Of a stretch of 64,000 nt of DNA, positions 1 to 12,300 are shown in pieces (position 1 is the first letter of the stretch; every line of letters begins with the position of its first letter). A model generated the notes under the pieces. It worked only from the letters and a program-made list of their open reading frames with translations, had not been told where the DNA came from and did not search any database. The stretch spans positions 26,095,866-26,159,865 of the forward strand of contig NC_047062.1 of assembly GCF_902459465.1 (NCBI RefSeq), written 5' to 3'. The translations under genes were made by a program, and so were the position numbers. The DNA is from Asterias rubens (lineage: Eukaryota > Echinodermata > Asteroidea > Forcipulatida > Asteriidae).

Positions 1-59
1 AATGACAGTTTAACGGATAACAAAACAACCAAACAAGCATTGCCTTACAATGTTCTTAC

Positions 60-114
60 CTTGGGGGGGGGGGACTCAGTTACAGGACCTTACAACAATT
101 ACATTGTACGACAT
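60..114 (-). pseudogene. Possible leader-exon relic of a third paralogue
   Basis: The 5' flank block shared with genes A and B ends here at a minus-strand ATG (114-112). Exactly 55 nt later there is a consensus donor (AAG then GTAAGA), and the leader exons of A and B are also 55 nt. The reading frame is M S Y N V I V V R S C N then a stop, followed by a C11 run, and it does not resemble the A/B signal peptide. It may be a decayed or replaced leader exon. Chance agreement in length cannot be excluded. Confidence 0.25.
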
Positions 115-117
115 GGT

Positions 118-380
118 AAGATGATGGTAGATACATGAAATGACTAAACAGTATTCTATTTCAATGCACTGGTACGCTCCCACTCTGATAAAATCGAAAC
201 CAATATGGTGTTATTATACTCATGTCCAACAGTGTCATTGAACCTAGATAGGTTATCTTGAATCCATTGTATGGGTAAGTTTAAATTGATACACAATGAA
301 TGGAAATAACAGATCAGCTTCTGTGACACTTTGCAGTTCATAGTTTCAAGGTTGTTGGTTAAAACCTTTATGGTGCAAGG
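118..380 (-). promoter_or_regulatory. Conserved 5'-flank block, copy at left edge
   Basis: This block is similar to 21001-21340 (upstream of gene A), 41745-42040 (upstream of gene B) and 42730-42975. Shared pieces are caatgcactggtacgctcc, tcatgtccaac, ggaaataacagatcag and gttcatagtttcaaggttg. In A and B it directly abuts the leader exon, so it probably contains promoter and 5' UTR sequence. That role is inferred from position only. Confidence 0.45.
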
Positions 381-1089
381 GCTGTCTTATTGAGTGTTTG
401 TTTTTAATTAAACAGTCGATTTTAATTTCGTATTTGTATTTCGAAAAAACAAATAAAGTCCAAGTTCCCCAACCACACCTAGCTAAACAGCATGCCAGTT
501 TTCCTGTAACCAGTTGTTTAATAATAATGTTCAAGTGTACTGCAAAAACTGGCGGGGTCGTTTAAATCCACACCACGGGTGTTGTCACATGCCGAGAAGA
601 GAATCAAAATAATACACCATAGAGTGTTAAAGTAACACCCACTTCTTTAAAATAAACTGCATTAGTGTTATTCTAACACCATATATGTTGTTATTTTTTA
701 TTCTTTCTTTGGCCTTTTATGGTGTCAGTTTTAACACCCCAGTTTTCCCAATGAGTATTGCTGATGCATCACTCATGGTTAGTCGTAACTTCATGAAAGA
801 AGGTCCATTTGTAATTTGTTGAAGCTGTATTTTGTTGTATCATTTTTAACAGATACAAAAACTCAAAGTGTAAACCAGAAATTGGTCATTAACCATTTCT
901 TTTTTTTTTACATACAACTTTCCTATACATCCTTCATTTCAATGTTAACCATACTCGGAGATCAAAGTAATGATATCGGGATGTTGCATGGACCTGGTAA
1001 CACTTTTACTCGTACTCAAATTCCCAACGTAGGCCTACGCATACTCGAGTAGGTCTGCTATTTTTTTCTTTTCTTTTTTTAATGCAAGT

Positions 1090-1330
1090 CGCCCAAAACA
1101 AGGCTAAAAGCCACTCTAGGTAAAGGGCTCAGAAAACATAAACATGCAGAAACTCAGTTGAGGTGAAAGTAGGAATTGATATTCCTCTTAAAAGATGGAA
1201 GATCATAGGATGAAGGGAAACATGCACCAGGCAAGGAGTTCCAAAGAGATGCAGGACTAGGGAAAAAGCTACTGAAGTAGCTCTTTGTTCTACATCTCGG
1301 CACAGCTGCAGTATATTTGGATACCTATGT
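1090..1330. repeat. Dispersed repeat remnant, unclassified
   Basis: The stretch holds a 90-codon minus-strand ORF without known motifs. The plus-strand wording (caggcaaggagttcc, aaaaagctactgaag) reminds me of a degenerate dispersed repeat seen in marine invertebrate genomes, but I cannot name the family. From 1330 to 2380 I see only AT-rich non-coding sequence. Confidence 0.3.
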
Positions 1331-2384
1331 GTATTTGGTACCCGGTGTGGCGGTTTCAGTAATCCGTCGTGTTCAGTTTTCCGGGTGACGTAGTCAGACA
1401 AAAATACCGCTGCGAGAACCCTGGCGAGTACTGTAATTCTCTCAGTGACCCCAAATTGTTTCTATAATACGATTCTTTTCTGTTTAGTCACATTCTCTTG
1501 CTCCATCTTTATTCATGCGTACAACTTTAATCAGGTCACACTGCTTGTATAAAAAACAAACCCCATTTCTCATTTGAAAATATAAATTCTCTCATACGAT
1601 CCACGCGTTCGTTATCACTGCACCGAGTGGTATCATGGCACCTGGCATTGATCTCACCACCAGTGTATTTATACCAGAGGGCCTGGACGTACTTTATGTA
1701 GGACATCAAACACAATGTCCACAGATATACACTGATTTACACTTACACAGTTTGAAGATAATGAGTAGATAACTTAAAATATTACTTGCTGAAGTGCTGT
1801 AGTTTTTGGAAAAGAGTAAACAATGTCATGAAAATAATGTTTGTCTCAGTGCAGTGATCAATGAGACAAAAATTATGTTAGCATGTTAAAAACGTATTTA
1901 AAGGTAGGCCTACGCTTTCTATTATCATTATCTTCACACGGTGTAATGTAAATACTATGTGGACATTGTGTTTTTTTGTTACACAAAGTCTGTAAAAAGG
2001 TTATTGTTGTTTTTAAACGTTACTTTCAAACCTGCCATAGCGTCACCTTGAACAATCCCTGCTTTAGGTTCACAATGGAATATCTATTGGGGCCCAAAAA
2101 CTGAAAACAATGCCGTTGGTCAACAAACATGACTCCGTGTGATATAAAGAAAACTCCGCAGCTACGTGTTTCTACGTGTAAATAGGGTTATTATAAAATC
2201 ACATTGCAGCCAGAAAGGCTGAATGACACGACATTATCAACTTCAAAACAATCTGTGAGGCAACCCGCCCCCCCCCCCCTCAACGCCAGGCTTGCACACT
2301 AGATAAGACAAACAGTCTTTTTAGTGAACCTGTGGTATGTCATTTTAACACGTGCATTAATGGCACTGAAAACTATAATATTAG

Positions 2385-2640
2385 TAACTACTCCAAATAA
2401 TTGTTTGCATAAAAACGTTCTTAGTAAAAAGCAATGGCGAGTTGTTGGTAGTATAAAACATTGAGAGAAACTGCTTCCTCTGAAGTAATGTAGTTTTTAA
2501 GAAACTGTTATTAATTGGTTCTCTTGCAAATTCGAAGGCCGATTAGATCAAAAGTTCCACAGATTTATTAGTTTCATCATATATTATGTTGAGATACACC
2601 AAGTGAGAATATGCCTACTGGTCTTGGACAATTACCGAAG
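2385..2640. mobile_element. MITE-A fragment
   Basis: This is a diverged copy of the MITE family whose complete member is 22557-22946. Recognisable pieces are ccaaataattgtttgcat, gtagtataaaacattgagag, ctctgaagtaatgtag and gttgagatacaccaagtgag. The TTAA-adjacent ends are missing or decayed. Confidence 0.6.
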
Positions 2641-2849
2641 GTATCCAGGGTATGGGCCTAATAGTAATCCTATAATTTTGTAGTAAGGCTATATTATTAA
2701 TCACTGTTATGAAATTAGGCTTAAAATTATATACTTAAAATTAGTTACACACTTGAAAGTTGAAAAGGAGCAGAGAATGGGACGCCCTCTATCGTCTCAA
2801 AAGTTTCTCATTAGAAGCGTAATGACTTTGATGTGATTTTGCATCCTAA

Positions 2850-3075
2850 CCAAATTGCTCCGGTGTTATGCATAATCTATTACCACATCCCTGCATTCTA
2901 CTCTGTTCCCTGTACAGAGCATGATTTGATACGTCTCTTCGCAAATCGCCATTCCCTTGATCGTATACGTACAGAACTGATGCCATACATCTGAACGGAC
3001 AGACCTGCCGTGTATTCCCTGCCAGAGAGACGATTATCCTTAAAGTACCGTCTACCTCCACATCAAAGGACTGAT
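2850..3075 (-). other. Conserved segment downstream of gene A
   Basis: This segment is paralogous to 24560-24770 downstream of gene B. In one minus-strand frame copy A reads G-G-R-R-Y-F-K-D-N-R-L-S-G then T-A-G-L-S-V-Q. Copy B continues the matching block as N-E-W-H-Q-F-C-T-I-K-G-M-G-I-C-K-E-A. Single-base indels separate the frames, so neither copy is open throughout. In B it is preceded by an acceptor-like tttctttgtag, and in A the AG is changed. It may be a former last exon or a 3' UTR. I do not recognise the family. Confidence 0.35.
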
Positions 3076-3121
3076 GAGTAGCCTACTTATTTTACTACAT
3101 CTACACTGATTATACTGAGTA

Positions 3122-3363
3122 TTATTCACGGTAGACCTTTTGGTTTATAATTGAAATCGAGTATTCATAACAAGGCTTGAAATTACGAATCATTAGATCT
3201 GGTTGATTATTACATGTATTCTTACTAATAAATGAGCCGGCCATGCACACTATAGGTCCTTTAGCAAAACACTTCAGCCCAAAGTTAGGAAGACCTTGGC
3301 GTGTGTAATGTTTAACTCTGAAAATCCGCTTCCGTTTGGCGCCCCAGGCTCCATTCACGCTTT
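3122..3363 (-). CDS. Gene A exon 8, C-terminal tail
   Basis: It starts after a strong polypyrimidine acceptor (ctgttctttttatag) and joins exon 7 in phase 1. It reads 80 residues to a TAA. Motifs visible are G-L-P-N-F-G-L-K-C, V-C-M-A-G-S-F-I and T-C-N-N-Q-P-D-L-M-I, with four cysteines. I know no family for it. The homologous exon of gene B is aligned but differs by single-base indels, so which copy keeps the ancestral frame is unclear. Confidence 0.55.
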
Positions 3364-6300
3364 CTATAAAAAGAACAGAAACGAGGTTGTAATTAGTACT
3401 CCAGTCCGCGTGGTACAAGAGGTTGATTTTAAACCAGTTTAAAACAAGAGTTCAAATTGGTGGTAGACAGAATGTGTAAGCTTTCGATAACAAGGTTGAT
3501 ATCGATTTCGAATAACCAATAATAAGGTATTCCGTGCACTTTGTGTGTTTCCAAACGTCACAGGGACGTGTGTTTAAAGAAAACACGTTGCCTTGGATCG
3601 GACGAGTTGGTCTATTAAAAGCGTTTGAAACAGTTTGTTATGAAATATATGGTTAGAAAGATGTTTTAAAAGTAGAATATAATGATCCACACAAGTATCA
3701 CTCAAAATTGCACGGTTTTCATTTTACGTCGCGAACTAACACTGTCGGCCATTTATGGGAGTCAAAGTTTTGACTCCCATAAATGGCCGACCGTGTTTGT
3801 CGACGAGGTAAAACGAAAACTACGCAATTTCGAGGCATTTTGTGTAGATCATTGTATTCTACTATCTTTCTAACCATATCGATTTTATAACAAACGGACA
3901 GGACGCTTTTCAAAGACTAACTCGACCGATCCAAGGCAACGTGTTCCTTTAACTGCCAGACTCACTCCCCGCCTTTTGAGCCACCATGTAATGTTCACAA
4001 ATAACAACAGCAAATCAACTGACGGACGGGCAACCATTTTTAACACACACAAATCCTTATAACGTTGGGCTCATTCAATAATAATTATTCTTAGCTATTA
4101 GAATAGGCTAAAACTATTGGAAACAGATTTGAAGGTTCCAAAATGCTCTGTGTTGTTTTTAGTCAATGTTTATTTCGTTACCTCTTTCCTTGACCTCTCG
4201 ATATTAATTTGTTTGTTACTCCAACATTATAGTTACCCGAACATCTACTGCAGGGCTTCCTCAGCGTAGAAACTGTCTCGCCAAGCTGGGATATAAAAGA
4301 ATATTTCCGTAAACATAATAAATTTCATGTTTATTAAACTTTTATGCAAACAGTCAGTTTTAAAGCCATCTTGTGTTGATTATTGACAATTCGAACAGGG
4401 TTTGAATTTTGGGCAATGAAAGGAGTGAATTCGGATTTATTTTATATAAAAATCCCTGATGAACAAATACGATAGTTGTGAAATGCTCAGGTTTAATATA
4501 GTGCGCCACCAAGAGTTTGCAAAGAAAATGCCGTCTTCAAAGTGTAAAATCCGCGTCATAAGTGGCCTAATCATCTCTTAATACCTTGGGTTTTATTAAC
4601 TGAGAACGAAACAATAAAAAGATCCGCTCAGACCCATTGCTTGCATTCATAGAACATAAATACACAGTCTATACCATGACAGTGGAACCATTTGTCAAGG
4701 TTAATAAAAATGTCGCGTTCTTCAATCACATTATTTTAGTACTCATTCCCAATGGATTTTTTAGGGCTCCCTATGTAACATACTTTGAAAAATATGAGCA
4801 CAATGGATGCGGTTTGCAAGTACCTTTAGCACAGATTACTCCAGCAGTTTCTGCGTTTGTGCACTTGGGTTTATCCCAGCAATGCGATGGACAGTCGGTG
4901 ATTTTGGCCTCGGAGCCGTCACAGATAACCCCATCCATGAGGTTAGGACCACTGCCTTGACCGAAGAAAGCACCCACCTCAGCATGCGTGGCACCAGAAT
5001 AACCCAGCTGTCTGCAGACGACCCCAGCATCAGTCAAGTCCCACTCATTGTCGCAGATGGCGCCCCATGTACCATCCACAATGATCTCCACTCTACCCTT
5101 TCCCCTGGTCGGTCCATCCACAAGCCTTACATCATCTGATGGTTTATAAAGATGAGAGTTGAACTCGCTATATTGTTGCCAAATCGAACGAGTTTTAAGT
5201 GAGTATCAATTTGACCCCTTGTTTTGAAATTGATTGCATCGTTGATTATAATTGATTATTATCTCGCAAGTTCGATGACCGATTGAGCTCAAATTTTCAC
5301 AGGTTTGTTATTTTACGCATATGTTGAGATACACCAACTGTGAAGGCTAGTCTTTGACAATTACCAATAGTGTACACTGCCTTTAAGGAAGAAAGTTGAA
5401 GGAGTGAGTCTCACAAAACCATTCGACGATTTAAACGTTTAAAAAATAAGTGTTTTATGGGCAAATGTCTTTATTTTATCCAACCAAGTAGACCCTATAG
5501 GCCTACAGTTAGAGAAAAGTCTTCTTTGAGAAAGATAAGTGTCAAATGATCCGTCGCTATATTTCAGGCCAAAGTGAAGGTATCGATTGTATTAATGCAA
5601 CATTAGCTTTGATTTTTTTTCTAATGAAAATTGTAACCGGTAGTTTTTATGTCTGAGATAACTGCAGGCTTCCACAAGCTTCAAGACAGCAGTCCAACGA
5701 CTATCGGATAACAAATAAAATACAATAGTTAAAGCAATACAAATTTCTTACTTGGTTTGCAGATTACTCCAGCAGTGCTGGTGCATGGATTATTTTCCCT
5801 GCACAGAAATGAGCACCTTGAAAGATATGGCTCCGTCCCTTTACAAGCAACTCGATCCATTACAATAGGAAGTTCTGTCGCTCCGTAAAATGATCCAATC
5901 TTTGCCTCACTTGCCTCTAGGAAACCAAGCTGCCTACATACAGTAGTCGCATCTTGTATGTCCCAGTTTGTATCACATACCGCACCCCAAGCACCGTCAT
6001 GGTAAATCTCGACTCGACCTCTAAGTACGTCATCACCTCCAGCTAGCCGGATGATACCATCTTCAATACAATGTTTGTAATACGCACAGGAAAGTATGTT
6101 TTGCTTTGCTGTCCTGGTATGTCTGTCTGTCTGTCTGTCGGTCATGCTGTCTGTCTGGCTGTCACGCTGTCTGTCTGCGGTTGGTCTGACATTACAAGGT
6201 AGACATTGTGTGGTGATTTTTTAGGTAAACAATACCGCTTTAAATAAATCTAAATTATGTTATTTGGCTTCGTTAAAGCTTCTTGGAAATATAAACCAGG

Positions 6301-9300
6301 TGTCGTCTCCCACCGGTGATGTGTTTATATTGTTGTTTATAATTTACACGTTTCTCTTACGTTTAACAGCTTATCCTTGTTTGCATAAAGTCAAAGTTCA
6401 GGGACCACAGCCAATCACCTGCTGGCATCTTAGGAATCTTGTTTAGGGTGTGGCAAGCCCACAGTTCTGTATGCAACCGGTATTTCTTAGTCATTTCTTT
6501 TCCTGGTTTCGTTTGGTTAAGTTCGCCGTATTTTCTGTAGTCAACCCAAGCTAGTTTCATTGCCGTTTTCGTAAGTAGTATTTCTTCATTGTACAATATT
6601 TAATGTCACTTATTTCAATTGTATACATTTATTGGTTACCGTTAAATTACTTCCTTTCTATTTTCAATGATTTGGGCTAGTTGGAGCTATTTTCCTGGTT
6701 CTTCCTACAGCCGTATATTGAATTATTCGGGATCCAAAATCGATCCGACACTAAGGTTTTATGGTGCGACTGGTAAAGTTGTTTATTCTTCTAAGTCCTA
6801 TTTTGCACCCAACGTATTTGTTTTTTAAATTAAATTATTTTCATGTGTGTATTTTCCAACAGTTTTGTTATATCTGCCGCCGTAGACTCATTTTAACTCC
6901 TGTAAACTCCTGTATGTTCCCACTGTGTTGAAGTGATTTCCCCGGTAACAATTTGTAAGTGTCAATTTAGTTCAGTCTTATTGTTATAATTGTTCATCGT
7001 TTAATACCAAATTGTTGCGAAGTAGTTTTGTTTAAGCTTTTAAAATTGCTTTCTTTAATCCTTCTGGAGACCCCCGATTGCTTATTTTCTCTAATCTTTT
7101 CTGGAAACTATTTTACCGTTCATTTTCGTATAATCTTTCCGGAAGCCTTCGATTACATTATATTTAATCTTTCCGGAAACCTCTGATTGCAAGTTTTCTT
7201 TAAATATCTTTCTTGTACTTTGTTTATTATTGAGTTAATTATGTATTTATGTATTAATTATCTATTTCATTATTTGTTGCTCTAGTTCACCTGCTCCTCG
7301 CTGAGTGCAAATAAACTACCGGGTCGATAAAATACAATTTGTCCACGACTTTTATTGTTATCATCAACACGGTGACACCAGGATTTTAGAACAAACTTAC
7401 CTCATCGTGATGAAGTTACAAAATTAATGTTTGTAAAATATGTATATAAACAAGAGCATTGAAACCCAAAATCCCACTTTTTTTTGTTTCCACTGTTTTT
7501 AAACGACGATTGACACTTGACCTTTTAATTGATTTAAATTAATAATAAATGGGTAGGGAAAGCTACTGCGTCTAGAGCACTTAATATTATTAAGTACTTT
7601 TTTTTTATTAATGTTCGGAACAACATTAAATATAATCTTCTCAGCCGTTTCTCAGCCATCTGAGAAGAGTCATTCATAATTTGTATTTGAATATAATTTA
7701 GAGACTTTTGAATTTTACAAGTTGGGCTTGTTCTGAATAAGCAGAATACTTTGTTTTGGTATAAGTTTTGTTTCTGGCCAGTGTAAATAAATACAGGGTC
7801 GGCCCAATGTGTATAGGGGTTGCGAACAACATTTGTAAGTGGGGTCCAGTGGAATGGGTGGCATAAAAAAGCTCTCTTTACCTTTTTATGAAACTCAGCC
7901 ATGGTTCACATCCCGTATAGGCTGATTGATTTTGGCATCAGACCTAGTGAGGATTCTCTATCTGTGTTTGTCTATTGTACACGTTTTGATATCAACATGA
8001 ACTAGAAAATAAACTTTGAACTTCAGCTATTAACATTCACTCTGTAGATTCATTCACAATGACCCACTGTCATCCGAGTATTCAGACGCTTGTGATTATC
8101 AGCTTTTTACTTTTTCAATAATATGATAATTATATCCATCAATACTTCATCGATGTAATTATTAGACTCGTTGAGATACGGCGGCCACTTCAGGAGTGCA
8201 ATGTTTGGTTCGAGCGTAGACAAACACATTTACCGAAACCAAAAAGTGTCTCAATGTGTCCACTAAACATCAAATAGACTTATTGATGTCTCGGTTTACC
8301 TTGTTTACCATAAGGGAGAGGACAAACGTTGCTAAGCCATAAATGTGACAATGGGAGACTTATTCAACTGCCATTGAGAGCACTATAACAGTTTGATATA
8401 CATACAAATTCGGCGATAATGTATTTTGACTCCCTCGGTCGTTCCCCCAATCCTCCATTTCTTAGATAGTTCTTTGCTTTGTATTTTCCCATTGCAAAGT
8501 TAATTTGATGTCTGTACACAATTAGACCTGGTTTTTTATTTTGTAATACGAATTTAATTTGTTGAGACAATAAAGTTCCAGTTAAAATGTCAACAAGATT
8601 TCTTCTTTTTTGGTCTTTATTTATTAGTTTCTTTACATTATTCCCTTCTCCCCTTATGCTTTGTTGTCTGCTCCTCAAATAAAAACAAATTAATATTTGA
8701 ATAACTATTTCACTCATTTACGTTTGCTTAAAACATAATTCTGAAAGTTTGAACGTCACCTCGGCATCCAAGAACTTCAAAGGTAAAATAAGGATAGGAA
8801 TTAGTCCAAGTGAGTGTCATTATTCGAAGGAATCTGGTCCTCAATATCTCAGGGAGGTTGACAGTTACTCGTTCACCACCATCCACATTCCCGTTAAACT
8901 AAAACAGAAATCAAAGAGAAATAACTTGAGGCTCTTCTTGTGAGCAGCATAGTCATTAAATGTATTTCATATTATTCCGATCTAAGGATAATTTACTTAC
9001 AAAGCTCTTTTCAAAGGAAAAATCCCAGGAACTTTTGGTCGATCTTTTCATACTACATAAACAAACTCCCGGGAATTTCTCGGGTAATAACTTATGCCCG
9101 GGAAATAAATAACCCTGCTCAGGGGTAGGGTTAAGGAATTTAACCACGGAAATAGTAATCCCATGAGTTACCATTAGTTGGATAGTGACACCGGTTGGGT
9201 GGCGCTGGGGTCAAAAACTCCCGGAATTTTCCAGGGAGTTTATTTCCCGGGAAATGGTTTTGTAGTGTGAAAAGGTCTGAAGAGTGTCTTTTTACCTGTA

Positions 9301-12300
9301 TACAGCTGAGGCTGCAATAATCGAGTGTCAATACATTGGGATTTTCATTCGAACATGATTCTAAATAAACATGTTGGATTAAAGGCAAGATTTATATTTG
9401 GTTTTTGAAACCGTTCGATTAATTTCATCCTGTATTATATGACTGTATGATGGAAAATAACCCGGCGGACTCCCCTTCGGACTCGGACTCTAACTTAACA
9501 CACGAGGGACTCGACTTAAATATTGTCGTAAGGTTCAAAATGTTATTGCGCAAAAATGGGCCGGGTGTATTTAGCGATACTTGGGAAAATAAGAAAGTTG
9601 CTAACTCGTATTTTCGGTCAAACTTGAACCATTGAGCCTCATAGTTTTATCATACAAGCGAGCACATAGTGAGCATTGGACATGACTTGGATAAGTGGTT
9701 TGATACATGTTACTTTGGGTATTTGAAAGCATTGCCAGCTAAGAAAATTGGTTTGAAATAGTTTGATTTAGAAGTTATAGTTGTATATTTTGTATTTTTA
9801 GATCAACACCATGATGCGTTTGTTCGTATTTGTCATGGAATATAGGTTTTTTTCGGCGACGTTACTTTGACTAGTCGCCGACACCGCAATACGAATTACG
9901 GAGAAGAGATATCAATATATAATAAACATTTCGATTTGCCCAGTCCCTCTGAGTTATTAGGGAGCGTCTCAAAAGTCGGGAACGTTCCCGTCAACACGGA
10001 ACGTTCCCATTTGAACGTTCCTTTTTCGGTGGACCGCGTCCGCATGCCCGTTGGGACACGGCGGCATGATATTTTGACCATTCCCTTGGGAACGTTCCAA
10101 CGGGAACGATCTGCCTGGACGTCCAATTAGTTATCATCCGTTTTACACGTTCAAAGCACCGTCCAGATTTTGCCAATGCTCAATTACAAGCTGGATACTG
10201 AAGGCTCCACCCTACTCGGACCGTTGTCTTTGTTAAACGCTATACAATATTCATGTTATGTTCAATAGAGCAGGAGAGCTGGAGGCATGTGAAAGCCCCA
10301 GGAAAATTTCTCTTATTGTCTGCTCCTTGTAAAGCATGCAGGTAGCGGACAATCACTCACAAGACAGTGTAGTGTTAGCATTCACTATAAAGGAAAGATT
10401 TACTAAGCAAGCAGGGTGTGTAAAAAAAAAAACATGCAACAATAGCCTATACAGTATAATACCACTACTTGTGAACTCAATCCAACATGTGCAAGTCCCT
10501 TTGGTTGGGCAGTTGGAGTCTAACAATGTAGGTGTGCTAAACTTGTAAAGAAAAAGTCTGCTGTTCACATTCAAATAAGACTACGTTCATCTGTGATGAT
10601 AGTCGGGTCTGCTGTTCACATTCAAATAAGATTACGTTCATCTGTGATGATATTCGGGTCTGCTGTTCACATTCAAATAAGATTACGTTCGTCAGTAATG
10701 ATATTCAGGACTGCTGTTCACATTCAAATAAGATTACGTTCATCTGTAATGATATTCAGGTTTACTGTTCACATTTAAATGAGATTACGTTCATCTGTGA
10801 TGATATTCAGGACTGCTGTTCACATTCAAATAAGATTACGTTCATCTGTAATGATATTCGGGTCTGCTGTTCACATTCAAATAAGATTACGTTCATCTGT
10901 AATGATATTCAGGACTGCTGTTCACATTCAAATAAATTACGTTCATCTGTAATGATATTCAGGACTGCTGTTCACATTCAAATAAGATTACGTTCATCTG
11001 TAATGATATTCGCGTCTGCTGTTCACATTCAAATAAGATTACGTTCTTCTGTGATGATATTCGGGTCTGCTGTTCACATTCAAATAAGATTACGTTCATC
11101 TGTAATGATATTCAGGACTGCTGTTCACATTTAAATAAGATTACGTTCATCTGTGATGATATTCAGGACTGCTGTTCACATTCAAATAAGATTACGTTCA
11201 TCTGGGATGATATTCGGGTCTGCTGTTCACATTCAAATAAGATTACGTTCATCTGTAATGATATTCAGGACTGCTGTTCACATTCAAATAAGATTACGTT
11301 CAGCTCTGATGATATTCAGGTCTGCTGTTCACATTCAAATAAGATTAGTTGGTCACTTACACAATTATATTCCTTTTTTTCTTCTCTTTTTAAACCCTCC
11401 TTTGTGTGATCCCTACTGGATTTTGGAGTTTCAATCCTATGATATGAATATGGTGTTTTTGTGTTTGCACATAATAACAGTAAGTAAGGACGCTGAAGTA
11501 TCAGCTTTAATAGTTATAAATAAATCCTTATGTTATTCGGCCACAGTGACACCCAACATGCTTCGACCATCAGCCCCTTCTTAACATACATTTCTTTGCA
11601 AAAAAAGTTTAAGAGGGTACTTTAAAATAATTACAAAAAGTTCCCCTTTTCGCTTTTTTCCTTTGGTTAAATTTGGCTGGGCACTAGTGGACAACAGCAA
11701 TTCTTAGTAAATCTTTCCTCTATAGTGAATGCTAACACTACACTGTCTTGTGAGTGATTGTCCGCTACCTGCATGCTTTACAAGGAGCAGACAATAAGAG
11801 AATTTTCCTGGGGCCTACCATGCCTCCAGCTCTCCTGCTCTATTGAACATAATATGAATATGTATAGCGTTTAACAAAGACAACGGTCCGAGTAGGGTGG
11901 AGCCTTCAGTATCCAGCTTGTAATTGGGCATTGGCAAGATCTGGACGTGCTACGGTGCTTTGAACGTGTAAAACGAATGATCACTAGTGGGAACATTCGC
12001 ACATTGCTAATTTGTGCCCGATTGCGTGCATATGCTTGTGCTCCATTGCCGGAGTTGCGTTGACTCAGTCAAGGAGTAAACAAACAACAACAAAAGGTAG
12101 GTTCATAAATCAATGTTTTAACCAGTCTGAAACAATTCCACTTCTTTTAAATATGTTGTCAATTTGGTTGGAATATTAAACGCGATAATGTTCCTTTACG
12201 TGACTCACGCTCCCCGCAATTTCCTCAAATCCAGACTACCTTAATATATTATTAACGTTATTTCATAGTACAATATAGGATAGGAGGATTATTATATTTT

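Larger units (their letters stand above)
1..1060. repeat. Duplicated flank block (partner at 42690-43735)
   Basis: This block and 42690-43735 read alike over about 1 kb. They share the start near acggataacaaaacaa, the run through tcatgtccaac and cagatcagcttctgtgac, the TAACACC-rich stretch near 620-740 and the end near cctacgcatactcgagtagg. The right-hand partner lies upstream of gene B. This copy lies downstream of gene A on the minus strand, so it may be the 5' flank of a further paralogue to the left of the window. No coding region is supported inside it apart from the doubtful leader exon at 60-114. Confidence 0.7.

Noticed and set aside
6603-7372. Solo LTR in gene A intron 5
   Set aside because: TG...CA ends and an AATAAA are present, but no target duplication, no partner LTR and no internal retroelement sequence.
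9447-9635. Small acidic ORF (starts M-M-E-N-N-P-A-D-S) as a gene or transposase start
   Set aside because: No recognised domain, no continuation by splicing that I could see, and it lies outside the adjacent transposon ends.
10593-11584. ORFs with a 17-residue repeat as a repetitive protein gene
   Set aside because: The frame is open only because the 51-bp unit is divisible by three. One unit has a frame-breaking deletion and there is no start, splice or flanking support.
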